NCBI GenBank assembly: GCA_014529385.2
Contig: CM043953.1
Coordinates: forward strand, 63,055,872 to 63,119,871
Reading direction: 5' to 3'
DNA: 64,000 bases
Origin: Adiantum capillus-veneris
Taxonomy: Eukaryota; Streptophyta; Polypodiopsida; Polypodiales; Pteridaceae
Shown: positions 23,138-36,044 of the stretch, piece by piece
Layout: every line of letters begins with the position of its first letter
How positions within the stretch are numbered: position 1 is the stretch's first letter
Made by a program: the position numbers and the translations under genes
Notes under the pieces: model-generated
Told to the model about the DNA's origin: nothing
Seen by the model: only the letters and a program-made list of their open reading frames with translations
Databases searched by the model: none

Positions 23138-26100
23138 ATGCAAGTGGCCGAGAAGGCAAAGAAAAGCTACAAGAATTGCCACCATACCAATTAGATCCAA
23201 GCTTACTGAAGACAACAAAGGCAACTTACTTGTCTAAAGAATAGCTTGAAGAAAACAACACAACGGTTTTCACTGGCAGATTCAAGAGCGAAGAAGGACA
23301 CCAGGTCGAATTGCAAATGCTACCAAAGGAGGTATATGATGTAAGGGCAAAGCTAGATACCAAGGAAGCCAACAAAAGGCTAGGCCTAAGAGATTTCTAC
23401 GATGAGGAACCATGCGGCATGGATTTCCATAAGGCATATGAATTACTGTCCTCAATCAAGGAAGATGGGTCGGCCCAAATCACTAATCAACAAGGGCAAA
23501 AAGTTGAAGTGGTGATCACTAAAGAAATAGTGGCCAAGGCACTAAAGCTGCAATAGAAGGTATATCTATGCGGGCACGAGATAGAGAAATAACAGGTACT
23601 TTTACCAAGGATACTGTTGCTGCCAAGTTTTCTGATCTCATCCAAAGGCAAGTGGAGGAACCAACTCATCTATACCATCAACATTTCCACTTCCTCTCAA
23701 AGAGACCACCACGATACACAACTCCAAACAATGCGGTTATGACTACTTTCACTCAAGTATTGAAATCGACAACCATGCAAGAAATAGATCATACGCAGTA
23801 TGTGCCAACACTGAAGGGAAAAAAGAAAGAGGGAAAGGTCACCTATCTAGGCTCCTAGAATATCATGCTATTGGAATGGACGACAATTTTCCACTAGCCC
23901 CAGATGAGAACTCTTGGATTGTGTCAGCTCAACCTTCTCCAAGGACGACTTGATCAACAAAGAGAGTGTACAAGTCAGATGAGGAATCTGCAGTAGAAAG
24001 TTCCCATGAAGCCCATAGTAGTGAAAGCTCTGACAAGGAGTAAAGAAGGGGAAGGATTGAAGCAATGAAAAAGAAAGTAGTAGCAGCTTACCAAGAGGAA
24101 CCACAGCAAAAGAAGGCCAGATTTGAAAGAGAAAAATAAATATATGAAAGGAGCCACCAAGCTGTAGGTGAGGATCCCAAAAGATGGAGTCCAAGAGATA
24201 TAAAGGGACCAAGAACCAAAAACCCTACAAGGAAAGGACCAGAGGATCCCAAAGATTTCCTTGAGTGGATGTATGCGGAAGCGAAAGCTTTAAAGCTGAT
24301 GGAAGCTCAAGAAGCTCAAAGAAAAGCAACGGAAGAACTGGCTGAGCAACAACAACAAGCGGAAACTATAAACAAAGTGAGTCACCTCATGATCACGAGG
24401 AGATGTCTCCATGTCCCTCTTCACCAACTACGGAACAAGAAGACCAACCCATGCCAAGTCCAAGCCACTCACCAACGGATAAATCTAAGGAAGAGGATGC
24501 AGCAAAAGGAAAAGAGCCTGAACAACAGGCAGAAGAAAGTTTTGAACAGCCAAAGGGAACAAAAAGACTGAGGCTATACCTTCTACAGCAACACAACCAA
24601 AATCAACTGAGATATCCGCGAAGCCTCAAGAAGCACAAGCAATTGAGGCATCCGCAAAGCCTCAAGGAGGAGAAGTAGAACCACCTCCACGGCCACAAGT
24701 AGAAGCTACAACACGAACAAAAGAGCCACAAACTAAAACGGACCAAACCTCTAAACAACCCCAGGTCAAGCCTGAAGATTGGGAAACAAATGATGAAGTT
24801 ATTATGAAAGTGAATGAATATGCCAAGAAAATGTAGCTGATGACATATAAGACGCGAACAGCTGTACTTAGCCACAGTGCTAAGGCTAAAGAGCTAGAAC
24901 CAGTCATTGATGCTCTACAAGGAGAGCTAGATGACAGAATGAACATCAATGCAGATCTTCAATGGTAGATTACAGAGCTAAAAAATGAAGCAACCATACA
25001 CCAGATTGCAAAGGAGAAGCAACAAAAAGAGAGATGGAAGAGCTAGGAGAGCTCTTGACAAAGTTATCCAATGCATGCAAAAGCAAAGATCAACAACTGA
25101 TAGAAGTAACCAATGAAATTTTAACCACCACTCTGTTAGTACAAAAAATCCAAGTGCAGATCAATGTAGCTAATGCCTCTTTGCAGTACTTCAAGTAGCA
25201 GATTAATGATCAAACAGCATTTCTAAGACAGATAAGAGAAAACCCAGCTATAGCCTCAAGCAAGGGAACATATAAAGTCTATAAGACTTTAGACAAGAGA
25301 AACAAGGACCTTGAGCTTGAGTTGAAGCTGGAACAAACGCAAAGACGAGACCTTGCATTGATGCAGGTCCAAAGAGAAAAGAAATTGCTCAAAGCCATAG
25401 AAGAATTGAAGAGATCCAATTAGCACTAAGAGAGGGACAAATAGAAACTCCGGGTGAAGAAGGAACCTTTGAATAACCAACCATCAAAATACCCTAAGTC
25501 TCTTTTGCTGATATGGAAACACAACCGTCAGAAGGGCTTGCAGAACAATCAGATTTTCAAGTACCACCAATCACGGAAGCCGATCAAGTGCCAATGGTCC
25601 AACTCAGCTTTTTAAAGCTAAGGAAGATGCACTAAAAGAGCAGAGTGTCCAAGAAGCTAATGCTGAATGGAAAGCAGCAATGGATTGGGAGTTTAGAGTT
25701 CTCCACTTAGTAAATGTAACTCAGCTCACTCCCAACCAAATCAATGCTCAATAGCATCAACAATCACTACCCTACCCATTGATACAGATGGAGCTACTAC
25801 ATGTTAAGGAAAGACTGTACAAGGATATGCAGGTAGAAGGCTCAGAGCATATCCACCCCAAGTGGAGAAAGAACTGGTTGAACAAAAACTCCAGATATCT
25901 AACTCTGTTCACAAGAGCACCTGTAGCCCTACAGAAGGACCCTACATTCTGTCTTGTACCAGGGGTAAGGACATGGCAAGCACACATGCACTGAAGAAGA
26001 AGAGGTCAACATGGCTGAATTACCCATGACTACCAGCTCTAGAGCAGGGACCAACAACGGAAGAATACATGGTGAAAACCCTAATGGGCGCCACGACATT

Positions 26101-26554
26101 CTTCAAGAGCCTCCCTGACCTCTCATGTGCAATGATTTATAAGATTTGCAGAATGCTTCTCACCTGCATTCAAACTTTTTGCGAGCTTGAGCAAGGAGAA
26201 GCACCATGGATGTCTTTCCTCAAAGGCAACAAAGGTCTATGTTATGATTTAAGTGGACAGCCTTCAAAAGAAGTCCTCTACGGCTTCTATGCCAAATGTA
26301 TGTTTCTGCCATCTAGCAATATGTTGGCATTTGAAGAGGCATTCTATATAGGTTTCTTCACATGGAGAACAAAGATATTTGGGCCAGTGATCAGCAACCT
26401 TACATCAAGGTTTGTTGGCTATTCAGCCATTGAACTTAAAAACAGAGTCACCATGCACCTTTTGCAAGTCCTAGACAAAGAAAGACAAATCAAATATGAA
26501 AAAGCCCTACATGTGCTTAAAGACCGCCTCACCAGTCGTCAACCCGAAGACTAA
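23138..26554 (+). pseudogene. Long unidentified 3' reading region of E
   Basis: About 3.4 kb between the 3' noncoding stretch and the polypurine tract, with coding-like pieces in changing frames. N-terminal part (23311-23858): KAYELLSSIKEDGSAQITNQ, then PTHLYHQHFHFLSKRP. Middle (24269-25480): a long charged region with coiled-coil character (EAQEAQRKATEELAEQQQQ). C-terminal part (25779-26554, 161 residues open from 26069): GKLPS-free sequence with FLPSSNMLAFEEAFYIGFFT and a terminal helix. I recognise no family, and no signal peptide or membrane segment is evident, so it does not look like an envelope gene. Athila/Tat relatives can carry an extra ORF after pol. A second copy of the C-terminal third lies at 11430-12412. 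Confidence 0.5.
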
Positions 26555-26587
26555 TTTAGTCCATGAAGCTGTATCAAGGGATGACAC

Positions 26588-26603
26588 AGTCGAGGAGGGG
26601 GGA
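26588..26603 (+). other. Polypurine tract of E
   Basis: agtcgaggaggggggaa directly precedes the 3' LTR start TGTTAGCAGC. The same tract lies before the LTR at 12472. It is the expected primer for plus-strand DNA synthesis. Confidence 0.8.
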
Positions 26604-27518
26604 ATGTTAGCAGCAACAAGCTAACACGGATAACATTTTTCGGAGCTTTTACTATAAGAACACTGATTATTTTGATGAATCGGGAATGTTGTAACTCCTA
26701 ATTTCCAGATAAACAATGTAATTGATGAGCCAGGGCTACAAGCTTCCAAACTTTATCAACCTATCTTTAGTTAGAGTTCCCAGATTATTAGTTTTGACCA
26801 CAAAAACCTTGGCTAAGGTATAAAAGCCAATCTTTGTAAGTATTTTGTAAGTTTTTGCATAATGAAACACAACGTGAGCTAACGGCACTTGCTTCTCTCC
26901 TTCTCGTGCTTCCTACTCCCTTCCCGGTTGTCACATTGCAGTGCCCTCTGGTGCGTTGCAACCGCAGGTAAGAGATCTACGCATTAACGTAAGCATTTCA
27001 TGGTAATCCGTAGCTTTTCGTGTCGTTGACCCGCGGCCTAATTTCATCATAAGTAGGAATTTTAGATTAAAAATCATAAAATAAGTATAGGGGGGTATTG
27101 GGACATCATTGCTAAGCATTTAGATGCATTCTGGGTAAAAAACGACCAGGTCAAAAACTCACTGCTGTTATTAATCGCAATTTTTGCACTTGACCTAAAG
27201 TGAGATTTGAGACCATAAGCATGTGTGCTTAGGTCTTATAAACATGTCCTAGAAGTTTCGTAATGATTGGATGTCGTTTGATGCTATAACGATTATTTTG
27301 GTTTGTTGGCCGATTAATAGTGACTAGCTTTTGGTGATTTCTGTCATTTGAGTGTAGCTTGAGATAGATGCGAGTTGTCTGTTGTTTTTCAAGAGATTGA
27401 CAACCTCTTGTAGCCTCTATGCACTAGTCAAATCAGCTTCGTCCCATGGGTTGACAATTATATTCGTGTTCTCACTATGTCTGCAATAAGATAGGAGTGA
27501 GATTAGACACCCGTCCCA
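26604..27518 (+). repeat. 3' LTR of element E
   Basis: Runs from TGTTAGCAGCAACAAGC to CCGTCCCA and aligns with 12472-13354. It is 32 bp longer through small indels, for example near 27290-27400. Immediately after it the minus-strand protease sequence of copy D begins, so this is the right end of E. Confidence 0.85.
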
Positions 27519-27881
27519 CACCATCTCATAGGCTTGGATGCCTAGCTTGGTGGCCAAATCTGTGGATATGAAATTGTGAGTAGAACCAGGGTCAAAGAGA
27601 ATGAAAGCATCATTTTCTCTTACCTTTCCCCAAGCATGGCATAGAGGAGATCCTTTGTGATGAGCATCCTCTTCTTGAATTTCTACCAAGGTAGCTCTAG
27701 GAGGCTCATTACATGTATTCTTGTGGGGGCAAGCACGATAAGCATGCCCTTGCTCCCCGCACTTGAAACAATGGTTATCTTTTCGATAACACTCTAGCTC
27801 TTCAGGAGATAGTTTATTTTTGCCTTTATAAACTATCAAATTTCTTTTCAATTTATTTTCCCTTGTCATCCATAATATCAA
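27519..27881 (-). pseudogene. Zinc knuckle and protease start, copy D
   Basis: The frame contains LSPEELECYRKDNHC with the knuckle CFKCGEQGHAYRACP (CX2CX4HX4C intact), then AWGKVRENDAFILFDPGSTHNFISTDLA, the protease active-site loop. This copy too reads DPG. The sequence leaves the family at the border with E (IQAYEM). Nearly all of Gag upstream of the knuckle has been deleted compared with B, where the knuckle lies over 1.2 kb from the Gag start. Confidence 0.8.
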
Positions 27882-28273
27882 ATTTTAGGTGTAAATTTTT
27901 ACTCATACTCTAGCACTCAAGCCCTAGTTGCTACTCCTCTTTACCTTTAAAGATAAGTACTCAAGTATCTATACCCGTGGCTCAAATATTATTAATCGCA
28001 GGGAATAGAAGAGAGGGTTCAATAGAGCCAAGACAACACTGGTTCCTGTCAAGCTTCTAATAGCTCAATAATGGTTAAGCCATAGGCAAGCCCCGTAGGA
28101 CTCCATTATTATAGCTCTCGATAGTATCCCCGTTAACTGCATAAAATAGGTGTGCTTCAAGGATAAAAAATCCCTATTCTACTTACTCTTTTGCAATTAA
28201 TGACACCAACCATTGGTAGAAAGCTTGAGGACCTCTCTTCTTGAGCAAGAAAAGAGAAACCAATAGATACCAA
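27882..28273 (-). other. Leader and primer site of copy D
   Basis: Next to the LTR, minus-strand ttggtatctattgg (28273 leftwards) keeps TGGTATC of the initiator-Met type site and then diverges. The rest matches the leader of B (11063-11290). No gene is present. Confidence 0.6.
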
Positions 28274-28880
28274 TGTAACATTTAATGCACTAGTAACTTG
28301 TGTGTAGCAAAAATTCATAACATAGTGAGCATTTCATTAAGAACAAGTTCCTAATGAGCAAAAACAGAGTGCTTAATTTGAGAAAGCAACATAGAAATTT
28401 ACATCTAGCTAATTTGGCATTGACAATACTTGAAAAGAGAGAGAAATAGAACAATTGACAACAATTGAGGACTGGATTTACATGGAGCCACGGTCCCCCC
28501 TCCATAAAGGCTTTGTATTATAGCTTCTGCCATCAAAAGAGACTTTTGTACAATACAATCTTTGTGTTCAAACTAGTTGGTGCAATGAAGATGGAAGCTT
28601 CATGCACCAAATTATGCTTGAAAAAAACACCTAGTGTCCCTAGCCTCAGTCCCAAGACCTCACGCACCTTCAAAAATGGTGAGAGCTAGTAGGGAATGAG
28701 GATAGATTGAGAAGGAAGAAAATGTAGCTTTTGAGAAAGAAGTATTCTCCTCATGTAATCACTCTAATAGCATAGCTTAGCTTAGTAATTAGCATGGTAG
28801 AGGAGATGAGCATGCCATTGACGCTTGGCTCTTAGTTGGATTTGCATTCCATAGCCAAGAGTTGTTGGTGTAGGCCAATG
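28274..28880 (-). repeat. Partial 5' LTR of copy D
   Basis: The 3' part of the family LTR ends with ...TTACA at 28274. Its upstream limit is at gttgttggtgtaggcc (about 28862-28877), beyond which a minus-strand gag piece follows. It is the uninterrupted counterpart of the region where the gag-only copia inserted in copy C (compare 28660-28740 with 33130-33161 and 36523-36560). Confidence 0.8.
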
Positions 28881-28904
28881 AGTTGTTGTTGCTGGCGTTG
28901 TCTT

Positions 28905-29327
28905 TAGGAGACTTTTGGACTTTGTCCTTTCCCTTAGTCTCATTGTTATGGTCCTTGTTCTCCGCGGGCTTAAGATTTCTCTTAGCCCCTAGTTGGAAAT
29001 CAATTCATGAAGCCACCATGGTATGGTGTATGACCGCATATATATTTGCATGGCCTTTGGGACTTACATCTCAAAACCACTATCTTCAAAAAAATGGATT
29101 TTGGAGAGCAAAAACAACAATTTTGTGCGGGTCTAACTGAAGATATGGTGGAGTATGTCAACTCCGAAAGGCCATGCACTATATCTGCGGTCATACACCA
29201 TACCATGGTGGCTTCATGAATGAATTTCCAACCAGGGGCTAAGAAAAATCTTAAGCCAATGGAGAACAAGGACCGTAACAAAGAGCCTAAGGGGAAGGAC
29301 AATGTCCAAAAATCTCCTAAAGGCATT
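28905..29327. repeat. Imperfect inverted repeat of chromovirus gag, arms about 190 bp
   Basis: The left arm (28905 to about 29090) is a minus-strand piece of Gag. The right arm (about 29137-29327) is the same piece on the plus strand: ccaccatggtatggtgtatgac versus gtcatacaccataccatggtgg. About 45 bp lie between. Both arms encode the IHHTMVAS block and the ENKDxN-rich stretch of copy B's Gag. Open frames across the arms on either strand are shadows. The palindrome joins copy D (minus) to copy C (plus) head to head. Confidence 0.8.
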
Positions 29328-29330
29328 TTA
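29095..29330 (+). pseudogene. Gag fragment of copy C
   Basis: Encodes, in broken frames, EKQQFCAGLTEDMVEYVNS and TISAVIHHTMVAS, matching B Gag (EKRQQFSAGLLEEMAKYINS). At about 29325 it runs straight into RT sequence (FGLYKYIVMPFGLTN). The deletion therefore removes the knuckle, the protease and about half of RT. Confidence 0.7.
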
Positions 29331-30221
29331 CACCATGTTTGGTCTTTACAAATACATTGTCATGCCTTTTGGCTTGACCAATGCACCAGCCACATTTAAT
29401 CGCTTGATGGAGAAGCTATTCAAGCCTCACCAAAATTTTACTGGAGTGTTCTTTGATGATATAATCATCTACTTTAATTCACTAGACGAACACAAGCAAC
29501 ACCTCCGGTAATATTTCAAGTCTTATGAGAGAATAAACTTTATATTAATCGAAAGAAAAGTGAGTTTTTCTTACAAGAGATTCAATATTTAGGTCACATT
29601 ATCTCTTAAGATGGCATCCAAATGGATCCATCAAAGCTAGAGGTAATAAAAGGATGCCCTAATCCAAGGAATTTACATGAACTAAGAAGCTTTATATGTA
29701 TATGTGCATACTATAGATGCTTCATAGAAAAGTTCTTACAAATTGCGGGACCATTACATGACGTAAAAAAGAAAAATGTTAGGTATACATGGTATGCCAA
29801 GGAGAACAATGCTTTCAAAAATCTTATCTCTCAACCTTTGCTTACACTGCCGGATCTCCCAAAGCCATTTGAGGTCCAATGTGACACTTGTCGTGATTGC
29901 CTTGGAGCTGTTTTGCTCCAAGAAGGGCACACCATAGCCTATGAAAGTCAAAGGCTTGACCCCGTTGAGCAAGCTCTAGGAATATATGAAAAGGAACTCC
30001 TCACAGTTCTACATGCCTTAGACTCGTGGAAGCACTATTTACTGGGGACTCCTTTCATTCTGCAAACGGATCACCAAAGCCTTAACTACTTCATGACGTA
30101 GACCAAGATCTCCGACAAACAAATGAGGTGGGCAAATTTTCTTCCACAATTTCATTTTCATATTTCTCACATTGCTGGCAAGCATAATCAAGTAGCCGAT
30201 GCACTCTGAAGAGGACCGAGA
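29302..30221 (+). pseudogene. Partial RT and RNase H of copy C
   Basis: The frame 29302-29511 has IVMPFGLTNAPATFNRLMEK and the catalytic box FFDDIII, with both Asp present. The frame 29622-30101 (159 residues) continues with the RT thumb (PRNLHELRSFICICAYYR) and RNase H: LGAVLLQEGHTIAYESQ, EKELLTVLHALDSWKHYL and QTDHQSLNYFM. The frame breaks at 29511 and 30102. RNase H would remove the RNA template; the N-terminal RT is missing. Confidence 0.8.
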
Positions 30222-31700
30222 GTGAATGCGGTTTCCATAGCAACTCACAATGATCTATCTTCTATGATAGATGAGTACACTATTGATCCTGATTTTAGAG
30301 ATGTGATTTCAGCCCTTGCATTAGGGAAGAAAGAGGAACCATTTACTTCACAAGATGGTTATCTTCTCTATGCAATAGACTATGCATTACTAACTCACTA
30401 CGTGAGAAAGTAATGTATGAATCTCATTCTCCTCCTTATGTGGGGCATAGAGAAATTCAGTCTACCCTAAAAGGGATTGAAAAATATTTCTATTGGACTG
30501 CCATGAAAGAAAACATACAAGAGTATGTTTCTAAATGTGTGGTATGCCAAAAGACGAAGTCTGATAGAGGGAAGCAACCTGGACTGGTTCAACCGTTGCC
30601 AATTCCTAATTCACCATGGGAGAGCATATCCATGGATTTTATATTTGGATTGCCCAAGTCTATCCATGGGAATATGGGGAACATGGACGATAGTAGACAA
30701 GTTCAGCAAACAAGCTCATTTTATTCCTATCAAAAAGACTATCAAAGCCCATCAAATAGCAACCCTCTTCATATCACAAATTTTCAAATACCATGGCTTG
30801 CCAATGTCCATAGTGTCGGATAGAGATCCTAGAGTGACCAGTAATTTTGGGAAGGGTCTCTCTGAGAATTTAGGGACAAGGCTAAAATTTTCTTTGGCCT
30901 ATCACCCGCACACGGATGGCCAAAGTGAAATAGCAAATCTAACAATTTTTGATCTACTAAAAGCCTATGTAACGGAAGTAGATCAAAGGTCCCAATGGGA
31001 AAAGTACTTACCCTTAGTGGAGTATGACCACAATAACACTGTACATACTTCCGTGGGAAAAGCACCTTTCGAGGTAATTGAGGGAAGATCCAAAAGTCCC
31101 CTGCTACTTAAGGTACACGGGAAGATCTTTGCTGCAAATGAGTATAGCCGAGACCTACAAGAATCTTTCCAAAAGATTAAGGATGCTATCTCTATCTCAT
31201 TGCAAAGGCAAAAGGCTGCTGCTGCTGATAAGCACAGAAGATCCCAAGCCTTTAAAGAAAATGATTGGGTCTTGCTTAAATTTCCCAAGGCTCGGTTAAG
31301 GCACACGACGGGCAAGAATCCTACAAGACACCAAAAGTACTATGCTAAGTTAGCAAAAAGGTACTATGGTCCCTTCCAGATTCTTAAACAATCAATGAGA
31401 TGGCCTATCCAACTGAAGTTGCCCAGTCATTGGCTCATACATAATGCTTTCCATGTGAGCCTACTAAAGCCTTACAAAGGAGAGCCACCTCAAGAACCAA
31501 CTATTGAAGACCCACTGGAGATCCAGAACCAAAAAGAGGTGCCGCAGCCCGAGTCCATTCTCTGACATGAAGACAAGGTATTGAGAGGCGGTAAGAATAT
31601 CTGACGGTATCTAATTAAGTTTAAGAACTATCCTTTTGAAGATGCTAGATGGATGCAAGGCATACAATTAAAGGATAACCTAAACCTTGTCAATGCTTAT
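30222..31700 (+). pseudogene. Integrase and chromodomain-like tail of copy C
   Basis: Zinc finger: SHSPPYVGHREIQST and SKCVVCQKTKSDRG (HHCC complete). Core: Asp in ESISMDFIFGLP (frame 30413-30823), Asp in SIVSDRDPRVTSNF and Glu in GQSEIANLTIF (frame 30525-31565), so all three catalytic residues exist but are split by a frameshift near 30690. C-terminus: KLPSHWLIHNAFHVSLLKPY. Past the stop at 31565, other frames give YLIKFKNYPFEDARWMQGIQ, a chromodomain-type tail. This copy is the best guide to the family's integrase. Confidence 0.85.
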
Positions 31701-32072
31701 AATGCTTCCCTAGAGTAAGCAAATGTACAAATGTTTAAAATGAACAAAGTTTTTGTCTTATAAGACTCTCTTTTTTTTTATTGTGCACAAATGTTAAGTA
31801 GTATGCATGCTTAGAATCAAGTTTGCAGAGACGACATCTTCCAAACACCAAGTAGAGCTTGTCACTCTACTATGGAAGATTGATAGGACTAATGCGCAGA
31901 CATGCTTGTGGCAGCTTAGGCTCTCAAGCACCAAATGGATTGGTCATCCATTCTGGAACGATGTAGTAGGGTAAGATAGGGATCCTCTACCTGCTAGAAA
32001 AAGGACTAATGAATAGGCTTTATCTTCTCTACCCCATAGTTGAGGATGCCTATGATTTCAAGAGAGAGGTAA
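31701..32072 (+). other. 3' UTR and polypurine tract of copy C
   Basis: Noncoding and conserved with A and B. It ends in caagagagaggtaa (32059-32072) immediately before TGTCAT. No gene is present. Confidence 0.75.
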
Positions 32073-32448
32073 TGTCATATAATTATTATCTCATTCTCCT
32101 AAATGATTTTCTCATGTTAAACTGATCATTTAATATGGGGAAGTACGAGGGGAGAAAAAGCTAGAATATTGGTTAAACTGGTAGACCGGCCACAGTAGGG
32201 ATCCAAAGGAGGGAAAATAGGGATCCAAAGGGGGGGCCATCTGCAAAAGAGCAATGTGCAAAAAATGGGTTTCAAAGACCCTAAGGTTCAACCCATTAGG
32301 ACTTCCAAAATGCTAAGGTTTCAAAATTCAAAAGGTTAGGTCCAATGGTCAAAACCTAGGGCAAATTGGATGCTTGTGGGAAGACTCAAAAGTCTTCCCA
32401 CATCCCTATCTTGGAGGAGGAGAGCCTTTCTTGTAGGGGATGAGAGAG

Positions 32449-32483
<35 letters not shown>

Positions 32484-33161
32484 AGCAGCAGGCTCCCTTT
32501 ACACAAAGGGAATAGGGGACACATTGAGAATTAGGCTAGGGTACATTTAGTTTAATTCATTTTAAAATACTCGATAAAAGAACCAATAGAAATTAGCTCT
32601 CTAGAAGACTATTGGACAGTCTCCCAAGGGCTCCAATGAGCATTTAGCAGCCCAATGGCTTGCCTGATTCCTATTGGCTAGAAGACTAAGGGGTCCAATG
32701 AGAGTTTAATTGCATTACCTAAAGGGGAAAGGGGGAAACATGTCACAAGGCTATCATTGATGCTTCTTAATTATCATTGGCTAAGCTTTACAGGGTCCAA
32801 TAGGGTGCCAACATGAATAAAATGCAAGAGGGGTCGACCAAGATAGGGGGCTGATTTTGGCAAGGCATTATCACACACACACTAACACAATCTCATGTGT
32901 GAAGCAAAGAAGACTCTCTCTCCTTCTCAAGCTTTAATGGAAATCTCATCACCTACTCCAAGCTTGTGAGAAGGGAGACCTACACCAACAACTCTTGGCT
33001 TTGTGATGCAAATCCAACCAAGAGCCAAGCTCCAATGCATGCTCATCTCCTCTACCATGCCAATTACTAAGCTATGCTAAGCTTTTATGAGTGATTATGT
33101 GAGAAGATATACTTCTTTCTCATAAAAATACTCTTTCTTCCCCTCAATCTACTCTAGCTCA

Positions 33162-33444
33162 TGTAAAGTGGAATTATCCCACATGATGTAGAGCAGGGCT
33201 GTAGAGCTACTTAAAACTCATTTTCATGAATGAATAAACACAACTATTTTGCACTACATGCTTGTCTATGGTGAGCTTGTGCTAAGCTAAGTCAATACTC
33301 AAGATTGTGTTTATGAGTCCAAGCTAATTCTATCTTGGAACCTAATTCACTTGGGTGATAATCTTGCTTACACACACACACACTCACACAATGCACTATG
33401 TTTCTCTTTCATCCACCCTAGCTAGCATGATACCATTCCTAACA
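33162..33444 (+). repeat. 5' LTR of gag-only copia (283 bp)
   Basis: Matches the 3' copy except for a missing segment of about 41 bp after TGTAAAGTG (present at 36210-36250) and scattered changes. The missing part is bounded by gtg repeats, suggesting a slippage deletion. Confidence 0.85.
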
Positions 33445-33446
33445 TT

Positions 33447-33458
33447 TGATATCAGAGC
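33447..33458 (+). other. Primer-binding site of gag-only copia
   Basis: tgatatcagagc differs by one base from TGGTATCAGAGC (initiator tRNA-Met), two bases after the LTR end. Confidence 0.75.
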
Positions 33459-35094
<1,636 letters not shown>

Positions 35095-35935
35095 AAATTC
35101 AATGAGGAGGGGTTTCACACTTGGCAAACAAAGTTAAGAGGATACCTTATGAAAAAATGTTTGTGGTCTGTCATCAGCACTGCCTTAGAGCAACAAGCCG
35201 AACCCAATGGAGTGCACACTAGGGCAACTACACTCATAGCAAGTGTATAGAATTTGGCCAAAGACGAACAAGCGTTAGGAATCATCATCACCTCCTTGCA
35301 TAATAACTATGTGCATTTCATAGACAAATGTAAGCATGCACATGATGCCTAGCATGTCCTAGAAAGTAATTTTGGAGCCAGGGCCAAAAGAAGTGAAGTT
35401 AGTCTCAAAAGATAGCTTTACCAAATCATTATGATTGAATGGGAGGACATTGCTAGCCTAGTGAATAGGCTTAAGAGCATTGTCATGTAGCTCACTTACA
35501 TCCAAGTCGAAGTACCAGAAGACGACAAAGTGGCCATACTATTACGTGCACTTCCACCTTCTTATGACCATTCAGTCACAATTCTTGAAGAAAAAGAACC
35601 GGCTCCACCTTTCCAAGATGTCATCAACTCAATCCAAGCCAAAGAAAGAAAGTATAAAGGTTCACTAACCTCATCAAGAGGGGTTTTTATCACAAAATCC
35701 TCAAGGGGAAGATATTCACCATCAACATCGACAAACATAAGAAAGTGTTATGAATGTGGAAGAATGGGACACGTAGCAAAATACTGCTACAAAAACAAAC
35801 CTTGCAACAAGTGCGGTAAGAAGGGACACCCTCATTCTCAATGCTACTCAAGTGGAGGTAGTAGCAGTGGAGAAAGCAGCAACAACAGAAGCAGTAGCAA
35901 AAGCCATGAAGGGAAGAGACCTATCAAAGATTAGC
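35095..35935 (+). pseudogene. copia Gag (UBN2-type) with two zinc knuckles
   Basis: Across two or three frames the protein shows the copia Gag order: LRGYLMKKCLWSVI-like start (about 35120), a helical UBN2 core ending ILLRALPPSYDHSV (35530 on), EEKEPAPPFQDVINSI, then the knuckles CYECGRMGHVAKYC and CNKCGKKGHPHSQC, and a serine/asparagine-rich tail ending at 35934. The open frame 35530-35934 is 134 residues; earlier parts contain a few stops. It would coat element RNA. No Pol follows, so other copia elements would have to supply it. Confidence 0.8.
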
Positions 35936-36044
35936 TCACATGGTAGAAGACAAAGAAGATGAAGGTGAGAACAACCTAGCCTTTTATAAAGACCCATTTT
36001 GAAGATGCAGACTCTCTACTTGTAGGGGACGACTTTTATTTTCC

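Larger units (their letters stand above)
12472..27518 (+). mobile_element. Large Tat-like Ty3/gypsy element E (15 kb), RT-less
   Basis: Bounded by similar LTRs of 883 and 915 bp (TGTTAGCAGCAACAAG... to ...CCGTCCCA). A primer site of the type TGGCGCCGTTGC follows the 5' LTR, and a polypurine tract precedes the 3' LTR. This primer site and the large size are typical of the Tat/Athila branch. Inside: a 2.1 kb leader, gag, an integrase, a protease-like segment after the integrase, about 2 kb of noncoding DNA and a long unidentified 3' reading region. No RT or RNase H block was seen, so it could move only with help. No target duplication can be read, because the left end abuts another copy. Confidence 0.75.
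27519..28880 (-). mobile_element. Chromovirus copy D, 5' fragment
   Basis: On the minus strand: a partial LTR (28880-28274), primer site and leader (28273-27882), a much shortened gag, and the start of protease, cut at 27519 by the LTR of E. The rest of protease and pol is not found on the far side of E, where B's leader lies instead. Either E's insertion was followed by rearrangement, or the region was assembled by recombination between copies. Confidence 0.75.

Noticed and set aside
23138-26554. Envelope-like gene in E
   Set aside because: The position fits, but no signal peptide, membrane segment or cleavage motif is visible.
4408-28274. Copies B and D as the two ends of one element split by E
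   Set aside because: B already contains gag, protease and leader up to about 11290, while D repeats the protease start, knuckle and leader, so they are separate copies.
28883-29326. Open frames of 85 and 108 codons on opposite strands
   Set aside because: They are antisense or out-of-frame readings of the inverted gag pieces.
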